This document shows, one piece after another, positions 33,518-42,430 of a stretch of DNA of 52,658 bases. The stretch covers positions 316,995-369,652 of the forward strand of contig PHCB01000008.1 of NCBI GenBank assembly GCA_002842095.1, in the 5' to 3' direction. The translations under genes and the position numbers were made by a program. Positions within the stretch are counted from its first letter, which is position 1. The number at the start of each line of letters is the position of its first letter. The notes below the pieces were generated by a model. That model saw only the letters and a program-made list of their open reading frames with translations. It had not been told where the DNA came from and did not search any database. Source of the DNA: a candidate division BRC1 bacterium HGW-BRC1-1 (GTDB taxonomy: Bacteria > Sumerlaeota > Sumerlaeia > Sumerlaeales > Sumerlaeaceae).

Positions 33518-33958
33518 ATGAAGTCCGGCATGAATCTACAAGATAGTTTTTTGAACCAGGTCCGTCGCGAGGCTACCGAGGTTCAAATATTGCTCACCAA
33601 TGGCACGCTGTTGCGCGGCATGGTTAAGGGCTTCGATAATTTTACGCTGATCCTGAACACCAGAAACGGTCGACAGAATCTCGTCTACAAACATGCCATC
33701 GCCCAGATTGTAAGTGCCCGGGCTATGCGCAATGATGACGACACTCCGAAGGATCAGGACGCTGAACAAAGTGTTTCAGAAAAGTCTGAAGTTGCAGTGA
33801 CAGAACCTCCATCTTCCCCATCCCCCGAAAAGCAACAACCGCCCCCGGTTGCAGCTGTGAAGGCCAAGGCCGCGCCGGCCAAGGAGACTTTCAATTCTCT
33901 CGATCTTTCCAAGATCAAACTGGCTCAAGCCGAGCCGACGGAAGTTCCCTCGAAATAA
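33518..33958 (+). CDS. hfq: RNA chaperone Hfq with long C-terminal tail
   Basis: This 146-residue protein begins with a full Hfq core: MKSGMNLQDSFLN (proximal-face Q8), rim residues R16-R17-E18, the Sm1 region and the Sm2 signature YKHA (57-60). Hfq forms a hexamer that pairs small RNAs with mRNAs. After about residue 68 comes an 78-residue tail rich in Asp, Glu, Pro and Ala, ending in a more ordered FNSLDLSKIKL segment. I chose the ATG at 33518 because it aligns with the family's start; an ATG at 33404 would overlap miaA. A perfect palindrome GTCCATGGAC (33506-33515) sits between a GGAG and the ATG. Confidence 0.93.
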   Translation: MKSGMNLQDSFLNQVRREATEVQILLTNGTLLRGMVKGFDNFTLILNTRNGRQNLVYKHAIAQIVSARAMRNDDDTPKDQDAEQSVSEKSEVAVTEPPSSPSPEKQQPPPVAAVKAKAAPAKETFNSLDLSKIKLAQAEPTEVPSK

Positions 33959-34004
33959 TTCTCTTCAGGCCTCGAACCAGAAACTCGATTTGATGTCTCG
34001 GGTG

Positions 34005-36038
34005 TTACTTTTTCCGAAACAAATCACGGACGCGATCCCCGAGGCCTTCTTCACGATTCGGCGTGTGGTCGCGAAGTTCTGCATATGCTTTTTCAAGCCG
34101 AAGTATTTCTTCATGCAACTCTGAGATGCGCTGCGCCTTTTGATCGCGCTCCCGGCGGGCAGCCAGTTCCTTTTCTTCTGCGAGCCCTGCCGATTCTCTG
34201 GCCTGGACCACTTCCCTCTCCAACTGCGAGATTCTTGCTTCCACACTTTTTAGCCTTTCCACCGACGCAGGGACTAAACCTCCCTCTGTCCGTAGACAGG
34301 GGTTCCCCCACAGGATATGACCCTGGGTCCTTTTTTTCTGACCCGCCGCCGTAAGGTAGTTGGCTCGAAATACCAAATAGCCTTGCTCGGGGAGAGTCGA
34401 GGGAAGCAGGCAGGTGCATGATTGCCACTGAGGCGGCCTGCTGCTTTCGCTATCCGTAAAACTGCGAAAGAAAAGGGGGGTCTCTCCGGATGCTGACGCC
34501 CACACCACCTCGGCAGCCAGGGGTACTTTCAGTTCTTTCACCGTCCTCAAAGCTTCCGGGGAGGGCATGAGACTCAACACAAGCATTTCCCCTTCAAGCG
34601 GGGCCCGAGAGAAACGACATTCTCTGCCCACCTGCAACTTGAGGGAATGGATCTCCTGCCCATCTACAACTGCTGATAGAACCTCAACTTCGCCGGGGTC
34701 CTGTACCGTTAAGCGGGCTTCGGGCAGATGTTTGACAAAGTCATAGTGACCCGATGAGGCCGACAAGTTTGCCAATGTTCGTCCAAGTGACATGAAATGA
34801 AGTCGCAGGCGGTGCGCTTTCAAACTTTCACCTGAAAGCTCGGCCCCGACAAAAACAGGCTGGGTAAAATCAGTCTGCGCCCCCTTCTCCCCATGTGGAG
34901 TTGGAGACGGCAAAAGTGAGTCGGGAACAGGGTGGTAGAAATGAGAGCGAACAGAAACCTTTTCGAAAGTTCCAATGGCAGTTTCGGTTTCTTGCAGAAG
35001 TTGCAAAGATTCCATGGGCACTCCCGATAGGGTGTGCATCTCCACCGCCATCTGGTGACGTGTCGCTTCGTTGACAATTTGACGCAACCGATCGCTGGAG
35101 AGATTCCGCTGGGCTATACGCCGACGAAATGAATCGCTGCCAGTTTCGAGCCCCAACCGGATAAGAGTGCAGCCCGCCTTTTTTAACAGGTCCAGGGTCG
35201 TTGCATCGACGCGTTCAGCCGGCAAGGTCACCGCGATGCCATTTTTCACCAGACCCGCTAATCTCGTTGATAGCTCCTCAAGCCACGCACGCTCTGTTGG
35301 AAAAATCTCATCCACGAACTCGACTTGAGCATCCGGCGTTTGTCTCAAGAGGTGCGAAACTTCTGATGCGATGTTCGATGGAGATCGAAACCGGTAGTAG
35401 GAACCTTTGCCCGAGTTCAAACGCTTCAACAGCGGGCTGTAACAGAAAGCACATTCGAATGGGCAACCGCGGGAAGCGCTCAGGATAATCTGAGGATGGC
35501 CCGAGGCACCTTCATCCGCGTGTTTATCAAGTAAAGTACGATGGGCAAACGGTAAGGTGTCCAGCGACTGAATCGGTGCCCGAAGTGGGTTGCGACGAAT
35601 TTGATCGGAGGATTTGATCCATACGTTACGCAAAGCCCCCAGATCACCTCCGCGCATCATTTGGGACGCAAGATCGGCCAGGGGCAAATCGCTCTCACCG
35701 ATGATGAGCATGTCCACTCCCATCGCTGCGATAGACGCATCTGGGTCGAGCGTCGGGTATGTGCCTGCCAAAGCCAGTGGCGCATGAGGCAAAAGTTCCC
35801 GAATTCGTTGAGGAACACCGAGCCACCCGCCGGCGTGTTCATCCAAAAAAAGAACGACGAGTCGCGATTCGGATTCAGGATTGATCAAGCCGTCCAGTCG
35901 CGCTTCGGGGGATGGCAGAAATATTGAATCCACCTTATAGCCCGCATCAGCCAGCATCTGGTGGCAAACGCCCATCTCCAACATATGGAGTTGGCGGGAA
36001 GGGCCTCCTGAATCACCGAAGATCAGTAGAAAATCCAT
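34005..36038 (-). CDS. B12-binding-like radical SAM protein with C-terminal coiled coil
   Basis: This 677-residue protein has three parts. Residues 1-135 form a cobalamin-binding-like Rossmann domain (LLIFGDSGGPSRQ; PLALAGTYPTLDPD; VDMLIIGESDLPL). The radical SAM core holds C192, C196 and C199 in SRGCPFECAFC, then VEFVDEIFPTERAWL and LIRLGLETGSD. After about residue 440 comes a beta-rich region of unknown type. Residues about 591-658 form a charged coiled coil (LEREVVQARESAGLAEEK and on). The substrate is unknown. The start at 36038 begins the Rossmann domain and has AGAGGT about 13 bases upstream; an ATG at 36080 would add 14 residues. A canonical cobalamin DxHxxG motif is not visible, so B12 binding is uncertain. 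Confidence 0.75.
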   Translation of the reverse strand: MDFLLIFGDSGGPSRQLHMLEMGVCHQMLADAGYKVDSIFLPSPEARLDGLINPESESRLVVLFLDEHAGGWLGVPQRIRELLPHAPLALAGTYPTLDPDASIAAMGVDMLIIGESDLPLADLASQMMRGGDLGALRNVWIKSSDQIRRNPLRAPIQSLDTLPFAHRTLLDKHADEGASGHPQIILSASRGCPFECAFCYSPLLKRLNSGKGSYYRFRSPSNIASEVSHLLRQTPDAQVEFVDEIFPTERAWLEELSTRLAGLVKNGIAVTLPAERVDATTLDLLKKAGCTLIRLGLETGSDSFRRRIAQRNLSSDRLRQIVNEATRHQMAVEMHTLSGVPMESLQLLQETETAIGTFEKVSVRSHFYHPVPDSLLPSPTPHGEKGAQTDFTQPVFVGAELSGESLKAHRLRLHFMSLGRTLANLSASSGHYDFVKHLPEARLTVQDPGEVEVLSAVVDGQEIHSLKLQVGRECRFSRAPLEGEMLVLSLMPSPEALRTVKELKVPLAAEVVWASASGETPLFFRSFTDSESSRPPQWQSCTCLLPSTLPEQGYLVFRANYLTAAGQKKRTQGHILWGNPCLRTEGGLVPASVERLKSVEARISQLEREVVQARESAGLAEEKELAARRERDQKAQRISELHEEILRLEKAYAELRDHTPNREEGLGDRVRDLFRKK

Positions 36039-36101
36039 GGATATGAAATTACCTCTGCGGTCGCGAACTTTGTGGTGCACCCTCCCTGATGCCGGAGAGT
36101 T

Positions 36102-37508
36102 TTACAAGTCGAAGGATTGACCGCGCTCGGGCACGATGATCTCTACGTTGGGGATGTCTTCACGCAATACTGAAGCCAACGTCTGCATCGCAGTTTCCTC
36201 GCCATGGACAAGGAACACACGTTTCAATTTTCCGCCCTTCGCCACGTCCGCGGCAAACCGCCTCAAATCCGCTTGATCTCCATGGGCACTCATCCCGTTC
36301 GCAGTCATGATCTCAGCGCGAACCTGGTGCATCTCGCCAAGGATCCGAACCTCCGGCAGCTTCTCAACGAGTTTGCGCCCAAGGGTGTGTTCGGCCTGGA
36401 AACCCACAATCATGACACCATTGCGAGGGTCTTCGATGTTGTTCGAGAGGTGATGAAGCACACGCCCGGCTTCCGCCATGCCTGAAGCACTAATGATGAT
36501 AACCGGGGTCTTGATCGTGTTGATCATCTTGGAAGTCTGAACGTCTCGCACGTAGGTCAGGCTATCGAAACCAAACGGATCGGAATCGGTTTTCAGCACC
36601 TCCTGGATATTGTCATTCAGGAGCGGAAGGTGCCGCCGAAAAATTTGGGTGGCGTTGGTGGAGAGAGGGCTGTCGACAAACACCGGCACCTTTGGCAGTT
36701 TTCCTTCGTTCCAGAGGTTGTTGAGGGCATAAACGATTTCCTGTGTACGTCCCACGCTGAACGCCGGGATAATCACCTTTCCGCCGCGACCGAGCACCCT
36801 GTTGAGGTTGTCTGAAAACTCATGGAGAAGATCCTCACGAGTGGGGTGAAGACGGTTCCCGTAGGTAGACTCGAGGATGAGTGTGTCGCCCGCTGGCGGC
36901 GAAGCAGGGTCGCGCAACAGGGGCATCTCTCTTCGCCCCAGATCACCGGAAAAAACCAATGTTCTGTCAGCGCCATTTTCCGCTTTGTAGGAAATCTCAA
37001 CAAACGCGGCTCCAAGAATGTGTCCTGCTATATGAAACTTCGTTTGTGCCGCCCCTCCCATGACAGACCTTGACTGACCGAAGTCGATGCCTTTCAACTG
37101 GGGCAAAACCTGTTCAACGTCATTTGTCGTGTAGAGGGGTTCCACCGGTGGTTCGCCCTTGCGCAGATTGCGGCGGGTCATGAACTCCGCGTCTTTTTCC
37201 TGAATGTGGCCGCTGTCCCGAAGAAGAATTTCAACCAGATCACGCGTTGCATTTGTGCAGTAGATATTACCTGAGAAACCGTAGCGCGACAATGCGGGTA
37301 GGTTTCCGCTGTGGTCGATGTGTGCGTGAGACAGAATCACTTCTTCAATTTCCGCGGGGTTCAGTACGAAATGAAGGTTCAGTTCACGGGTTTGCTGGCG
37401 TCGTCCCTGAAAAAGACCGCAATCCAACAATGCCTTATGCCCGTTCAATTCAAGCAAATGGGATGATCCTGTCACCGTGCGTGCTGCGCCCCAGAAAGTC
37501 GCTTTCAT
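36102..37508 (-). CDS. MBL-fold beta-CASP ribonuclease/exonuclease family protein
   Basis: This 468-residue metallo-beta-lactamase-fold nuclease has the metal motif SHAHIDHSGNLP (about 60-71), a further His in FHIAGHILGAAFVE and Asp in VFSGDLGRREMPLL. The beta-CASP motifs A-C are present, including the late GFQAEHTLGRKL and SAHGDQADLRRF. It resembles the CPSF-73-like bacterial and archaeal RNA-processing enzymes. The start is fixed by AGGAGAAGCGC directly before the ATG. It lies 31 bases after the acyl-CoA synthetase gene on the same strand. The RNA targets are unknown. Confidence 0.9.
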   Translation of the reverse strand: MKATFWGAARTVTGSSHLLELNGHKALLDCGLFQGRRQQTRELNLHFVLNPAEIEEVILSHAHIDHSGNLPALSRYGFSGNIYCTNATRDLVEILLRDSGHIQEKDAEFMTRRNLRKGEPPVEPLYTTNDVEQVLPQLKGIDFGQSRSVMGGAAQTKFHIAGHILGAAFVEISYKAENGADRTLVFSGDLGRREMPLLRDPASPPAGDTLILESTYGNRLHPTREDLLHEFSDNLNRVLGRGGKVIIPAFSVGRTQEIVYALNNLWNEGKLPKVPVFVDSPLSTNATQIFRRHLPLLNDNIQEVLKTDSDPFGFDSLTYVRDVQTSKMINTIKTPVIIISASGMAEAGRVLHHLSNNIEDPRNGVMIVGFQAEHTLGRKLVEKLPEVRILGEMHQVRAEIMTANGMSAHGDQADLRRFAADVAKGGKLKRVFLVHGEETAMQTLASVLREDIPNVEIIVPERGQSFDL

Positions 37509-37539
37509 GCGCTTCTCCTAACGGATCTAAAGTGGTGTT

Positions 37540-39411
37540 TCAGGTTTGATAAAGGGCGGCTGCTTCGACTGCAAATTTTTCGAGGATAACCCGCCGGCGT
37601 AATTTCATCGTCTGGGTCAGAGTCTCATTTTCGTCGGAAAAAACATAATCCAGCAAAGCAACCCGATGGACAAATTCGCATGATTTGAACCCGCCATTTT
37701 GATTCATGACGTCGGAGATGTCCTCGCGAACAATGCGCGCGGCCCGCGGGTCTTTAATCAAACTTCCGGGAGGTGTCTCCGGTGAAGTCCCCAATGCCGT
37801 GGCAAGTGCCGGCCAGTGGGGAATAACCAACGCGGCGAGGTTTTTCTTGTCCTGCCCGATCACAATGATTTGCGAAACGAGAGCACTGCGGCGGGCGACC
37901 ACCTCGATATTATCCGGCTCCACGTTTTCACCGCTGGATAGTACAATCGTGTCCTTGGCTCGGCCGCTGATTACGAGATCGCCCGTGGTGGCAATCCATC
38001 CCAGGTCACCGGTGTTCAGCCACCCCTCCGCGTCCAGTAAACTCTTGGTGCCCTCGGGGTTTTTGTAATATCCGAGCATGATCTGTGGCCCCCGCACCCA
38101 GATAACACCCGTCGAGCCCTGCGGCAAAGACTCCCCGTCTTCATCCCGAATGGATATTTCGGTTTTAGCTATGGGCTGCCCAACGCTGCCACGCACATTG
38201 TGAGAAAACTGGCGAAGTGATAGAACCGGGGATGTCTCCGTGAGGCCATATCCATTCAGAATTCGCACGCCAATTACTTCAAAGAAGTCGTCAATGTAAG
38301 GAGCGAGGCTCCCTCCCCCACTTACAGCGGCTTTCACGCGCCCCCCGGTGATCTTGCGAATGTGCCCGTATATTTTTTTATCGGCGATCCGGTGTATGGG
38401 TTGAAGATTCCAGGCAGCCATTCGTGCCAGAATTCTGGTGGACCGCGAAGCTGGCTTACGCCGCAGATCGCGCCCCTCGGCTATTCTGAGCATGCGGACG
38501 TACATTTGACTGGCCGAAAGCAATCCCCTTGCGACGCGTTGTTTCTTTTCGGGTTCTCGCTTTAATTTATCCTGAACACCGTCATAAACCATCTCCCAAA
38601 CGCGAGGAACACAGGGGATGATGTGGGGACGCAGGCTGATCATATCGTCGCGGAACGAACGTTTATCGGAATAGGCCAGGGTCCACCCGTTGCGGAGGGC
38701 AACATACTCCACCGCCCGTTCGTAAGCATGCCAACTTGGCAGCAAAACCTGCAGGATGTCACCCGGTGCGGTGTCGCCACCAAAATCAATGTTATCGCTT
38801 TGGTGCGTCAGATTGACGTGAGTAAGCATCACCCCTTTGGGTTGGCCCGTCGTTCCTGATGTATAGATTATGGTTGCGGGGTCTTGCGGTTGTATCGTCT
38901 CCAGAGGAATATCAATCCCCACAATGCCGGTTCGTCCAAGTTGTTCAACGGTGGAGAAGTCCTGAATAGAGACGTTTGGCAATGAACTGCAGCTTGCCGA
39001 AGAGTCATCCATCATAACGATGTTTCGTACATCCCCGGATGCTGCAATGGCCGGCCGAATTTTATCGTAGAGTTTCTGATCCTGAACAAAGACCGCTCCA
39101 CACTCCGAGTGGCGGAGGATGTAATCCAGTTCCAGTATGCTGCTGTCGCTCCCCCGGGGAACGTCGATAACCCCGATGCTTTGCATCGCTAAATCCGACT
39201 GAATCCACAGAGGGTGATTGTCGCTGAAGAGGGCAACCTTGTTCCCCTTGCGAAAACCCAATGTTAACAATCCAGCGGCAAGCGCGCGAACCTTCTCGGC
39301 AAGTTGGTCGTACGTGAGATCAGCATTGTCTCCCACGCGCGGATTTCGCACGGCAACAACATCGCCGTGCGCTGCGACAGAATCAAAAAACATGGTTCCG
39401 ACCGTTCGCAT
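37540..39411 (-). CDS. Long-chain acyl-CoA synthetase (AMP-forming)
   Basis: This 623-residue ANL-superfamily enzyme activates fatty acids to acyl-CoA through an acyl-adenylate. The P-loop motif IIYTSGTTGQPKGV (about 182-195) is intact. The motif LNGYGLTETSPV and the hinge region GWLNTGDLGWI are present, with SGRAKDTIVLSSGENVEP after it. The length and the C-terminal HRVALLDYVFSDENETLTQTMKLRRR fit the FadD15/ACSL-type long-chain synthetases. GAGG lies about seven bases before the ATG. It is presumably cytoplasmic or membrane-associated, and has no other lipid gene beside it. Confidence 0.92.
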   Translation of the reverse strand: MRTVGTMFFDSVAAHGDVVAVRNPRVGDNADLTYDQLAEKVRALAAGLLTLGFRKGNKVALFSDNHPLWIQSDLAMQSIGVIDVPRGSDSSILELDYILRHSECGAVFVQDQKLYDKIRPAIAASGDVRNIVMMDDSSASCSSLPNVSIQDFSTVEQLGRTGIVGIDIPLETIQPQDPATIIYTSGTTGQPKGVMLTHVNLTHQSDNIDFGGDTAPGDILQVLLPSWHAYERAVEYVALRNGWTLAYSDKRSFRDDMISLRPHIIPCVPRVWEMVYDGVQDKLKREPEKKQRVARGLLSASQMYVRMLRIAEGRDLRRKPASRSTRILARMAAWNLQPIHRIADKKIYGHIRKITGGRVKAAVSGGGSLAPYIDDFFEVIGVRILNGYGLTETSPVLSLRQFSHNVRGSVGQPIAKTEISIRDEDGESLPQGSTGVIWVRGPQIMLGYYKNPEGTKSLLDAEGWLNTGDLGWIATTGDLVISGRAKDTIVLSSGENVEPDNIEVVARRSALVSQIIVIGQDKKNLAALVIPHWPALATALGTSPETPPGSLIKDPRAARIVREDISDVMNQNGGFKSCEFVHRVALLDYVFSDENETLTQTMKLRRRVILEKFAVEAAALYQT

Positions 39412-39489
39412 TACCAGACCTCGACCTCACCAACGGAATCTCTTTCACAGAGACCACAAAGGACGAAAATCAGCAGCGCTCCTGGCGGG

Positions 39490-39777
39490 TTATTGGAAAG
39501 TATCGAATTGATAAACCATGAACCCCTTCTCGTTCGATACCACGAAGCTTTTGCCGTCTCCCAAAGAGATGACTTCCTTTAACCCGGTTATTTCGAAACC
39601 GCGCACAGGTTTAACATCATAGGTGCGGGAACGATCTCCACTCCCCTTGTTGATCTGAGCTTGGGCGCTCGATTCAAACAAAGGCATCATGCGACTTCCG
39701 GCGGTAAACGCCAAATTCAGTGCGAGCAGCACAGCTATCACTGCCAGCATGGTGCGGGTATACTTGTCCTGCTTCAT
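39490..39777 (-). CDS. Small membrane-anchored protein, function unknown
   Basis: This 95-residue protein has an N-terminal hydrophobic segment (TMLAVIAVLLALNLAFTAG, residues 9-27), an anchor or uncleaved signal. A short exported part follows, ending with GFEITGLKEVISLGDGKSFVVSNEKG and an aromatic tail. No family is recognised. It is probably real: GGAGG lies eight bases before the ATG, and it sits in line between the sugar transferase and acyl-CoA synthetase genes on the same strand. Confidence 0.6.
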   Translation of the reverse strand: MKQDKYTRTMLAVIAVLLALNLAFTAGSRMMPLFESSAQAQINKGSGDRSRTYDVKPVRGFEITGLKEVISLGDGKSFVVSNEKGFMVYQFDTFQ

Positions 39778-39878
39778 TCCTCAATCCTCCGAGTCTTGGC
39801 GCAATGCCGTTGGATGCTTCGTAAAGCCCCTCGTTGGGGCAAGCAATTTGTGCAGCTTCCCACTTCAGAGCTTCAAAA

Positions 39879-41357
39879 TTACATGGCCCCATAACCTGTC
39901 GCGACAACGTAAATCGTCTTGAGAAGGATTTTCAAATCCAACATCAGCGACCAATTATCGATATACTCCAAATCCATCTTCATCCAAGTGTCGAAGGGAA
40001 GTTGGTTTCGGCCGTTCACCTGCCACAGGCAGGTGATTCCGGGTTTCATGGACAGGCGACGCAGTTGCCACTGGTCATACTTCTCCACCTCCGCCGGAAT
40101 GGGCGGCCGCGGCCCGACCAGGCTCATTTTCCCGATCAGCACGTTCCAGAGTTGAGGCAACTCATCCAGAGACGTTTTGCGCAGGAGCCGGCCAACGGGT
40201 GTAATGCGGGGGTCTCGTTTGATTTTAAATACGGGCCCCTTCATTTCATTTTTAGCAGCCAGTTTGGCCAACTCCAGATCAGCCCCCAGGCGCATCGAAC
40301 GGAATTTCCACAGTTTGAAGGGGCGTCCGTTCAGCCCCAGACGCGTTTGGCCATAGAAAATCGGATCGCGCCAGGACGGAGAGGTTGCCGCGACAGCTAT
40401 CGCAAGCACCACCATGACAGGGAAAAATATAATCAAGAGGATGAAAGCAGCGACTCGGTCGAAGGCGTACTTGAAGAGCAAGGCAGCGTTTAGATCCTGC
40501 ACCGGCGAGTATGTCAGAACGGGCAGATCATCAAAGGAATCAAGCACCGGGCGAGTTATCTTGCGCGGGAAAAAGTTCAGCGTCAGGCGAGTTCGGGTTC
40601 CCATCGTTTCGCATTTCTGAAAGTAGGGAGCCAGGTCATCCAGCGATCGTCGGCCCGGAACAAATACGATCTCATCCACCGGATGGGCCCGTACGTAATC
40701 CAACATCGAAGCCAGATTACCCACCACGGGAATGTCATCCACAGCAGTGGCTTCGCGCCCCGTATCATCGATAACACCCTGCAACTTAAATCCCCAAAAT
40801 GGATGCGATCGAATCACAGAAATAACCTGACGAAGATTCTCACCACTCCCCACCAGCAAAATCGTGCGCCAGTTTCGGCCGCCCCTCCGCAGGGACACGA
40901 GGAAACGTCGCAAGAACCAGCTTTTGATCATCAGGAAAACGAAAAGAACCATTGGCATCAGTACCAGCACACCGCGACTCACGGCCTCGCCCACCACCAG
41001 GCCTGAAGCGAGATTCGACGCCCGATTGCGCGAAAAGAAGAAACTGAGCGCCATGGCAGCTACCGCGGTCTCCAGAGAACCAAGCGCCACCGCCCTTGCC
41101 GTTGTGCCGAAAACCTTAATTCGCTGACTTTGATAATAACCATGGAAACGGAGAAAGATGACCGTGAGGAAGGGAAGAATCCAGATCAGACCAACATGAT
41201 CAGAGAAGGGGACGAAGGCAGGATACACATCCGGCAAGAGATAAGGCACGACCACGTAATTCCGCAACAGATGGGCCACCCATAAACTGGTGGCCGCCAG
41301 TGCGAAATCGGTCACCATGTTCAGGCGACTGAAGATATATTGATGTTCTCTCAGCAT
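39879..41357 (-). CDS. Undecaprenyl-phosphate sugar phosphotransferase (WbaP/CpsE-like)
   Basis: This 492-residue polyisoprenyl-phosphate hexose-1-phosphate transferase starts surface glycan synthesis at the inner membrane. The N-terminal part has about four spans (to about 120), followed by a CoA-binding-like Rossmann region (ILLVGSGENLRQVI, about 162-175). A further span precedes the catalytic domain (about 300-492). Signature stretches are LWKFRSMRLGAD, RITPVGRLLRKTSLDELPQL, SLVGPRPP and KPGITCLWQVNGRN. It could initiate the glycan handled by the 2670-6979 operon, but this is inference from co-occurrence only. Confidence 0.92.
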   Translation of the reverse strand: MLREHQYIFSRLNMVTDFALAATSLWVAHLLRNYVVVPYLLPDVYPAFVPFSDHVGLIWILPFLTVIFLRFHGYYQSQRIKVFGTTARAVALGSLETAVAAMALSFFFSRNRASNLASGLVVGEAVSRGVLVLMPMVLFVFLMIKSWFLRRFLVSLRRGGRNWRTILLVGSGENLRQVISVIRSHPFWGFKLQGVIDDTGREATAVDDIPVVGNLASMLDYVRAHPVDEIVFVPGRRSLDDLAPYFQKCETMGTRTRLTLNFFPRKITRPVLDSFDDLPVLTYSPVQDLNAALLFKYAFDRVAAFILLIIFFPVMVVLAIAVAATSPSWRDPIFYGQTRLGLNGRPFKLWKFRSMRLGADLELAKLAAKNEMKGPVFKIKRDPRITPVGRLLRKTSLDELPQLWNVLIGKMSLVGPRPPIPAEVEKYDQWQLRRLSMKPGITCLWQVNGRNQLPFDTWMKMDLEYIDNWSLMLDLKILLKTIYVVATGYGAM

Positions 41358-41423
41358 GCGCTGGCAGATTGAGTCTTTTCAATTCACCACGTCAAACGTG
41401 AAGAGTGACCACGACGAATGAAA

Positions 41424-42275
41424 TCAGAACCGGACGTTGTCGATGAGGCGCGCTGAAGGGAACTGCACGGCCACGGCGAGAAGAGTATTGCCAGGCTCCA
41501 CGCGGTCCAAAGGCCTCAGACCATCCAGACTGACTATCTCGACGTAGTCTATTTTAGACCGGGTGCCTTCCCGAATGCGACGCTTCACCGCATCAATCAA
41601 ATAGTCGCAGCGGAGTTCACCGTCTTGAGCAACCAGCCTTAGTGCTTCTGCCAGAGCCCCTTGAATGGTGGGTGCTTCATCCCTCTCTTTTTGAGTCAGG
41701 TAGGAATTTCTGGAACTCATGGCTAGACCATCGGATTCACGCACCGTCTCAACTGCGACCATGTTGATCGCGAAATCTAAATCGGCCACCATTCGTTTCA
41801 GGATCAAAAACTGCTGCGCATCTTTCCAACCGAAGAAGGCGAAATCTGGCTGAACGACGTTGAACAATTTCGCCACGATGGTACAAACCCCGTCAAAATG
41901 TCCCGGCCGGGAGCGTCCACAAAGCGCGGTAGCCATCGCGCCCGGTTTAACCTGCATCATCATGTCGGCAGGCGTGAAGTCTTCAGCGGTGGGCGCAAAA
42001 ATCAGATGAGCCCCGCACTCCCCTGACAATGCAACATCCCCGCTTAAATCCCGCGGATAACGGGCCAAATCTTCACTTGGGCCAAATTGGAGCGGATTAA
42101 CGAATATGGAAACAACCACAACGTCAGCGGATTGCGCGGCATGGCGAATCAGAGTGCCATGCCCCTCATGAAGAAAACCCATGGTAGGAACCAGGCCGAC
42201 GGATTTTCCCGCCGCACGATGAAAAGCGAGCACCTCTCGCAAATCGCTTTTGTGATTATAGATTTCGGGCGTCAT
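41424..42275 (-). CDS. panC: Pantothenate synthetase
   Basis: This enzyme of about 283 residues joins pantoate and beta-alanine with ATP. It has the HIGH-like motif in VGLVPTMGFLHEGH, then VVSIFVNPLQFGPSEDLARYPR, FGWKDAQQFLILKRM and the KMSKS-equivalent AMSSRNSYL. The start is uncertain: I used the ATG at 42275 (MTPEIYNHK), and an ATG at 42299 adds eight residues. Neither has a clear ribosome-binding site. It is separated from panB by 27 kb, and panD is not seen. Confidence 0.95.
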   Translation of the reverse strand: MTPEIYNHKSDLREVLAFHRAAGKSVGLVPTMGFLHEGHGTLIRHAAQSADVVVVSIFVNPLQFGPSEDLARYPRDLSGDVALSGECGAHLIFAPTAEDFTPADMMMQVKPGAMATALCGRSRPGHFDGVCTIVAKLFNVVQPDFAFFGWKDAQQFLILKRMVADLDFAINMVAVETVRESDGLAMSSRNSYLTQKERDEAPTIQGALAEALRLVAQDGELRCDYLIDAVKRRIREGTRSKIDYVEIVSLDGLRPLDRVEPGNTLLAVAVQFPSARLIDNVRF

Positions 42276-42430
42276 AAACTTACACCGAACATAAACCATT
42301 CCATGGGCAAACAGTTTCTCCTTTCAAGCCTGTGGTTGGCGGAAGCACCAATTGACGAAGCGAGATTGACAGGGCTGCCTTGTAAATGCAGAAACGAAAT
42401 CATGATATCTCAGTCTATCCGGGCCCTTCT

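Noticed and set aside
42351-42375. Two TTGAC words upstream of the PilB-like gene as a promoter
   Set aside because: No -10-like hexamer at 16-19 bases from either; spacing to TGTAAA is too long.
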